The translations under genes were made by a program, and so were the position numbers. Below are positions 6,590 to 8,440 of a stretch of DNA of 8,440 nt, piece after piece. Every line of letters begins with the position of its first letter. Positions within the stretch are counted from its first letter, which is position 1. The stretch lies in assembly GCA_027003085.1 (NCBI GenBank), contig JALWYR010000025.1:1-8440 (forward strand). Reading direction: 5' to 3'. The notes beneath the pieces were generated by a model. That model was given only the letters and a program-made list of their open reading frames with translations, had not been told where the DNA came from and did no database searches. This stretch comes from Flavobacteriales bacterium (GTDB lineage: Bacteria > Bacteroidota > Bacteroidia > Flavobacteriales > Flavobacteriaceae).

Positions 6590-6618
6590 GGCGCCCCGGC
6601 GTCCGGTTTCGGGGCGCC
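6590..6618 (+). terminator. GC-rich hairpin directly after the operon stop codon
   Basis: GGCGCCCCG (6590-6598) pairs perfectly with CGGGGCGCC (6610-6618) around an 11-nt loop. It starts at the first base after the TAG at 6587-6589. There is no following T-run, so it may be a weak terminator or a 3'-end RNA stabiliser rather than a classic intrinsic terminator. Confidence 0.45.
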
Positions 6619-6638
6619 GCCGGCGGGCGGATGCCCGC

Positions 6639-6749
6639 GGCGGATGGCCGGACGTTGAAGCGGATTTATGGTCGCTCTCCGGCCCCGCGGCTTCGCCGCG
6701 GGGCCGGAGAGCTTGTTGATTTTCATTCGGATACGTCCGGCCATCCGCC
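6639..6749. repeat. Nested perfect inverted repeats (111 bp)
   Basis: The outer arms GGCGGATGGCCGGACGT (6639-6655) and ACGTCCGGCCATCCGCC (6733-6749) are perfect 17-bp complements. Inside, 6674-6691 and 6695-6712 form a perfect 18-bp stem (GCTCTCCGGCCCCGCGGC and its complement) closed by a TTC loop. The strands between the stems are TGAAGCGGATTTATGGTC (6656-6673) and a T-rich stretch ending TTCGGAT (6713-6732). The whole could fold as one two-storey hairpin RNA or a DNA cruciform. No open reading frame here looks real. It may also end operon transcription, though it lacks a T-run directly after the inner stem. Confidence 0.8.
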
Positions 6750-6755
6750 CGGCGC

Positions 6756-6819
6756 GCCGGTGCGCGCCGCGGCGGCGCATCGTCCGTTGCTTCAAGCGGC
6801 GGAGCGCTTTCGCACCGGC
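6756..6819. repeat. 9-bp inverted repeat with internal palindrome
   Basis: GCCGGTGCG (6756-6764) is complementary to CGCACCGGC (6811-6819). Just inside the left arm is a near-palindrome, GCGCCGCGGCGGCGC. It belongs to the same 422-bp GC-rich non-coding stretch (6590-7011), in which I see no credible gene. Confidence 0.5.
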
Positions 6820-6832
6820 CGGCCCGAAATCC

Positions 6833-6977
6833 GGCGCCGTCGGGCTGTCCGCTTAAATGCGGCGGCGCCCCGCTCTTGCCCTGCAAGCGTGGCGAACGTG
6901 GCTCCCCACTGGTCGCCCCGCCGCCACGGCAGGCCTGCGGCGCGCCGCCACCGCATAACCGCTCCCATCCCTGGCGC
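6833..6977 (-). ncRNA. Candidate structured RNA or intergenic element, copy A
   Basis: Read on the minus strand, this begins GCGCCAGGGATGGGAGCGG and ends AAGCGGACAGCCCGACGGCGCC. The ends pair as GCGCC/GGCGC and GGG/CCC. An inner helix follows: ATGCGG and CGGCGC, separated by a TGG bulge, pair with CCGCAT and GCGCCG near the other end (plus 6857-6868 with 6942-6956). Further in are CGTGGCG/CGCCACG (6888-6894, 6922-6928) and a CTTGC-CCT-GCAAG hairpin (6875-6887). AGCGG appears unpaired on both sides of the internal loop. No coding frame is convincing. A related 5' end and the same 3' end (ACGGCGCCGG) recur at 7635-7727. I infer a repeated structured element; transcription is not shown. Confidence 0.45.
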
Positions 6978-7011
6978 GGGGTTTCGGTATGATTTTTGTA
7001 ACCATCCTCGC

Positions 7012-7575
7012 ATGAAAAAAGCATTATTCCTTCCGGTATTTCTGGCGGCTATTCACCTGCTACAAGCTCAACAGTCCGCCTTTGCCCCCAAACGTCTTCG
7101 TGTTCATTTCGGATTTGAGCCGGTGTATTCGGGCCGTTTTACGGGCTCGGGCTACGTGTATGGGCTGGGGTGGGAACAAAGTATTTCGCACAGCGGCCGC
7201 TGGCGTGTGCATCCTTACTTGCAATGGGGCGAAAGCGCATCGCTTTTTATTACCGACGTGCCCGAGGCCTATTTTCGCACCACCGAACTGGGCCTGACTT
7301 TCCACTTCGATTTGCTACGGATTTCGTCGGTTTCGCTGGTGGCTTCCGCCGGCATAGCCGGTTTGTATGAACGTGGTATGGGCGGATGGCATCCCGGGCT
7401 GTATGCGCATTTGTTCGGGCTTGGGAATGCTTCGCTTTCCTTGCGTTGGGACAGGCCTGACAGGCGCTGGGCCTATACGCTTACTCCCCTGTCGCTGTCC
7501 TACGGAAGTGAACGGTTTTTCAGGGCGGTGTTTTTCCGGTTTTCGGTGATATACAAATTCCGTAAGCGGAACTAA
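7012..7575 (+). CDS. Small outer-membrane beta-barrel-like protein
   Basis: From ATG 7012 (MKKALFLPVFLAAIHLLQAQ) the protein has 187 residues with a clear signal peptide of about 19-20 residues. The frame is open far upstream into the GC-rich structured DNA, but that extension has no protein-like character, and the signal peptide fixes the start. The mature part alternates polar and aromatic or hydrophobic residues (YVYGLGWEQSI, RVHPYLQWGES, TELGLTFHFDLL, ASLSLRWDRP, FFRFSVIYKF), as in short transmembrane strands. It ends close to an aromatic residue (YKFRKRN), as many outer-membrane barrels do. No lipobox or enzyme motif is seen. A GATTTTTG at 6991-6998, one mismatch from the -7 consensus, could be its promoter. 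It stands alone between two GC-rich non-coding stretches. The barrel location is inferred and the function is unknown. Confidence 0.75.
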   Translation: MKKALFLPVFLAAIHLLQAQQSAFAPKRLRVHFGFEPVYSGRFTGSGYVYGLGWEQSISHSGRWRVHPYLQWGESASLFITDVPEAYFRTTELGLTFHFDLLRISSVSLVASAGIAGLYERGMGGWHPGLYAHLFGLGNASLSLRWDRPDRRWAYTLTPLSLSYGSERFFRAVFFRFSVIYKFRKRN

Positions 7576-7634
7576 GTTTTCAAATCCGGCCGTTTTCGTT
7601 TTCTTTCCGGTGTCCGGTGGCAGCCGATAAAAAT

Positions 7635-7725
7635 GCGCCAGCGGGCGAAGCGGTATCCTTGCGCGGCAGCCGGCGAGCTTTTTGTGCCGGCGGCGGGGGC
7701 TCGCAGCGCAAGAGACCACGGCGCC
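7635..7725 (+). ncRNA. Candidate structured RNA or intergenic element, copy B
   Basis: On the plus strand, GCGCC (7635-7639) can pair with GGCGC (7720-7724). Inside are CTTGCGC/GCGCAAG (7658-7664 with 7706-7712) and GCCGGC/GCCGGC (7669-7674 with 7686-7691). Between the outer and inner stems the 5' strand is AGCGGGCGAAGCGGTATC. The first 20 bases match copy A at 15 positions, including GCGCCAG and AGCGGT, and the 3' end shares ACGGCGCCGG. It lies 59 bp after the barrel gene's stop. This 348-bp gap (7576-7923) holds no gene I can support. Confidence 0.4.
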
Positions 7726-7794
7726 GGCCCTACAAAAACCGCCGGATGGAGGGCAAGATAATAGCGGAGCACGCGGTGGCCGCCACGTGATTGC

Positions 7795-7827
7795 GCCGTG
7801 GTGCGAGCGTAGGTGAAGCACCACGGC
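7795..7827. repeat. 10-bp perfect inverted repeat
   Basis: GCCGTGGTGC (7795-7804) and GCACCACGGC (7818-7827) are perfect complements around a 13-nt loop. CCACGGC also occurs at 7716-7722, so the arms share words with the preceding element. No T-run follows. It is probably part of the same structured intergenic region. Confidence 0.6.
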
Positions 7828-7870
7828 TTGCAAGAACGTGAGCGGCCAGGCGCCCGGAAAACAATCCCGC

Positions 7871-7904
7871 AAAAAAAACGGCTCCCCGGAGGAAGCCGCT
7901 TTTT
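7871..7904 (-). terminator. Rho-independent terminator of the collagen-like lipoprotein gene
   Basis: On the minus strand CGGCTTCC-TCCG-GGGAGCCG (7898-7879) forms an 8-bp stem with one T-G wobble and a 4-nt loop, followed directly by eight T residues (7878-7871). It lies 25 bp after the stop at 7924. Read on the plus strand, the hairpin is followed by CTTTTTG, so it may also stop transcription coming from the barrel gene. Confidence 0.9.
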
Positions 7905-7923
7905 GCCATAGGTCAACAAAATT

Positions 7924-8440
7924 TTAGGGCTGCAAGCCGAAGTAATCGCACACTTGGTAGTAGTTGTCGATGTCCACGCCTTGGCGGGCCAGGTCTTGGC
8001 GCAATGCGTTGATATCACCCGCAGGACGGCTACTTGTGCCTTGGGGAATGAGTACGTAGCGGAATTTATTGGATGAATGGGGTGAGCTAGCTGAACTACC
8101 ATCGGTTTTATAATACCACAGTGTGATTTGTCCAACTCTTACAACATAATCAAACACTTCATTTCCGGAAGCAAGGGTCTGAGGCAATATCCATACCTTT
8201 CCTTCCCAATTTTTCCAATAAACCAAAATTACTCCACTATCATACACCGATTGGGTAAGATCGGCCACGCTCCAATCATATTTGTATCCACTGTTACCAT
8301 AATAACTATCACTCACCCACGAAGGCGTGATCCAAGCCGACGAAATTACATTGGCATTCCCTGCGGGACCTTGGGGGCCTTGGGGCCCTTGGGGGCCGGC
8401 TGGTCCTTGTGGGCCTTCGGGGCCTTGGGGGCCTTTACAG
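7924..8440 (-). CDS. Collagen-like lipoprotein, 5' end beyond the right edge
   Basis: The frame is open from the right edge to TAA at 7926-7924, with 171 residues visible. The first visible residues are CKGPQGPEGPQGP. The Cys directly before the repeats is probably the lipobox cysteine, so only the signal peptide seems to lie outside the window. Eight collagen-type triplets follow (GPQ, GPE, GPQ, GPA, GPQ, GPQ, GPQ, GPA), then GNANVISSAWIT. The remaining 140 residues are a domain rich in Tyr, Trp and Ser (LTQSVYDSGVILVYWKNW, ILPQTL, VRVGQITLWYY, FRYVLIP), ending LARQGVDIDNYYQVCDYFGLQP. This architecture, with a short Gly-Pro linker on a membrane-anchored domain, is widespread in Bacteroidota lipoproteins of unknown function. 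The GTG at 8316 is an internal codon, not the start. A strong terminator follows the stop. The location is inferred and the role is unknown. Confidence 0.85.
   Translation of the reverse strand, partial: CKGPQGPEGPQGPAGPQGPQGPQGPAGNANVISSAWITPSWVSDSYYGNSGYKYDWSVADLTQSVYDSGVILVYWKNWEGKVWILPQTLASGNEVFDYVVRVGQITLWYYKTDGSSASSPHSSNKFRYVLIPQGTSSRPAGDINALRQDLARQGVDIDNYYQVCDYFGLQP
8362..8433 (-). repeat. 9-bp tandem repeat encoding Gly-Pro-X triplets
   Basis: There are eight 9-bp units of the form GGCCCCCAA with small changes, each encoding Gly-Pro-Gln, Glu or Ala. Units 1, 5 and 7 are identical. Such repeats can gain or lose units in frame by slippage, changing linker length without breaking the gene. 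Confidence 0.85.

Noticed and set aside
6631..7011. N-terminal extension of the barrel gene
   Set aside because: The frame is open by chance in GC-rich DNA. A textbook signal peptide begins at ATG 7012, so the protein starts there.
6590..7011. CRISPR array or insertion sequence in the GC-rich gap
   Set aside because: The repeats are inverted pairs with different sequences, not evenly spaced direct repeats, and there is no transposase or target-site duplication that I can see.
5855..7024. 389-codon minus-strand open frame across the pseudouridine synthase and the GC-rich gap
   Set aside because: One half is antisense to a real enzyme gene, and the other half is Arg-, Ala- and Pro-rich low-complexity translation of GC-rich hairpin DNA.
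7315..8135. Overlapping minus-strand open frames covering the barrel gene and the second GC-rich gap
   Set aside because: They are in a different frame from the lipoprotein, cross the strong terminator, and show no signal peptide or domain.
1..8440. tRNA or rRNA genes
   Set aside because: I saw no cloverleaf with a T-loop GTTCRA signature and no rRNA-like stretches on either strand by eye.

Overview
The window looks like chromosomal DNA of a member of the Bacteroidota. The evidence is a type IX secretion (T9SS) C-terminal sorting domain, a surface protein with the Bacteroidota Q-x-P-x-x-INYQG N-terminal module, a collagen-like lipoprotein of a type common in the phylum, a GSCFA-domain protein, weak Shine-Dalgarno signals, and -7 elements resembling TAnnTTTG. 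Genus and species cannot be read from the sequence.

Layout. (1) 1-2290, minus strand: a class I methyltransferase running off the left edge, a fibre-like secreted protein, and a very short T9SS cargo protein. The last two overlap by 4 bp. (2) 2290-2380: an AT-rich divergent promoter region. (3) 2380-4239, plus strand: a GNGPSL-motif protein resembling GT42/MptE-like (DUF115) enzymes, then a GSCFA protein that seems to lack its usual histidines. (4) 4240-4371: an AT-rich control region with a 12-bp direct repeat, a TTGA-N7-TCAA dyad and a TATCTTTG -7 element. (5) 4372-6589: a compact operon of a Crp/Fnr regulator, panB (pantothenate synthesis) and an RluA-family pseudouridine synthase. (6) 6590-7011: a GC-rich non-coding stretch packed with inverted repeats. 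(7) 7012-7575: a small outer-membrane barrel-like protein. (8) 7576-7923: a second GC-rich structured stretch, ending in a clear rho-independent terminator for the minus-strand gene to its right. (9) 7924-8440, minus strand: a collagen-like lipoprotein whose signal peptide lies beyond the right edge.

The left half and both ends concern the cell surface: secreted, outer-membrane and lipoprotein products, with possible glycan-related enzymes. The central operon is housekeeping: coenzyme A precursor synthesis and RNA modification behind a possible redox or metabolite sensor. The most unusual signal is in the two GC-rich non-coding regions. They hold two, perhaps three, elements with similar architecture: an outer stem whose sequence differs between at least two copies, a G[A/G]AGCGG strand in an internal loop, and an inner hairpin. 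Two of them bracket the barrel gene in opposite orientation.
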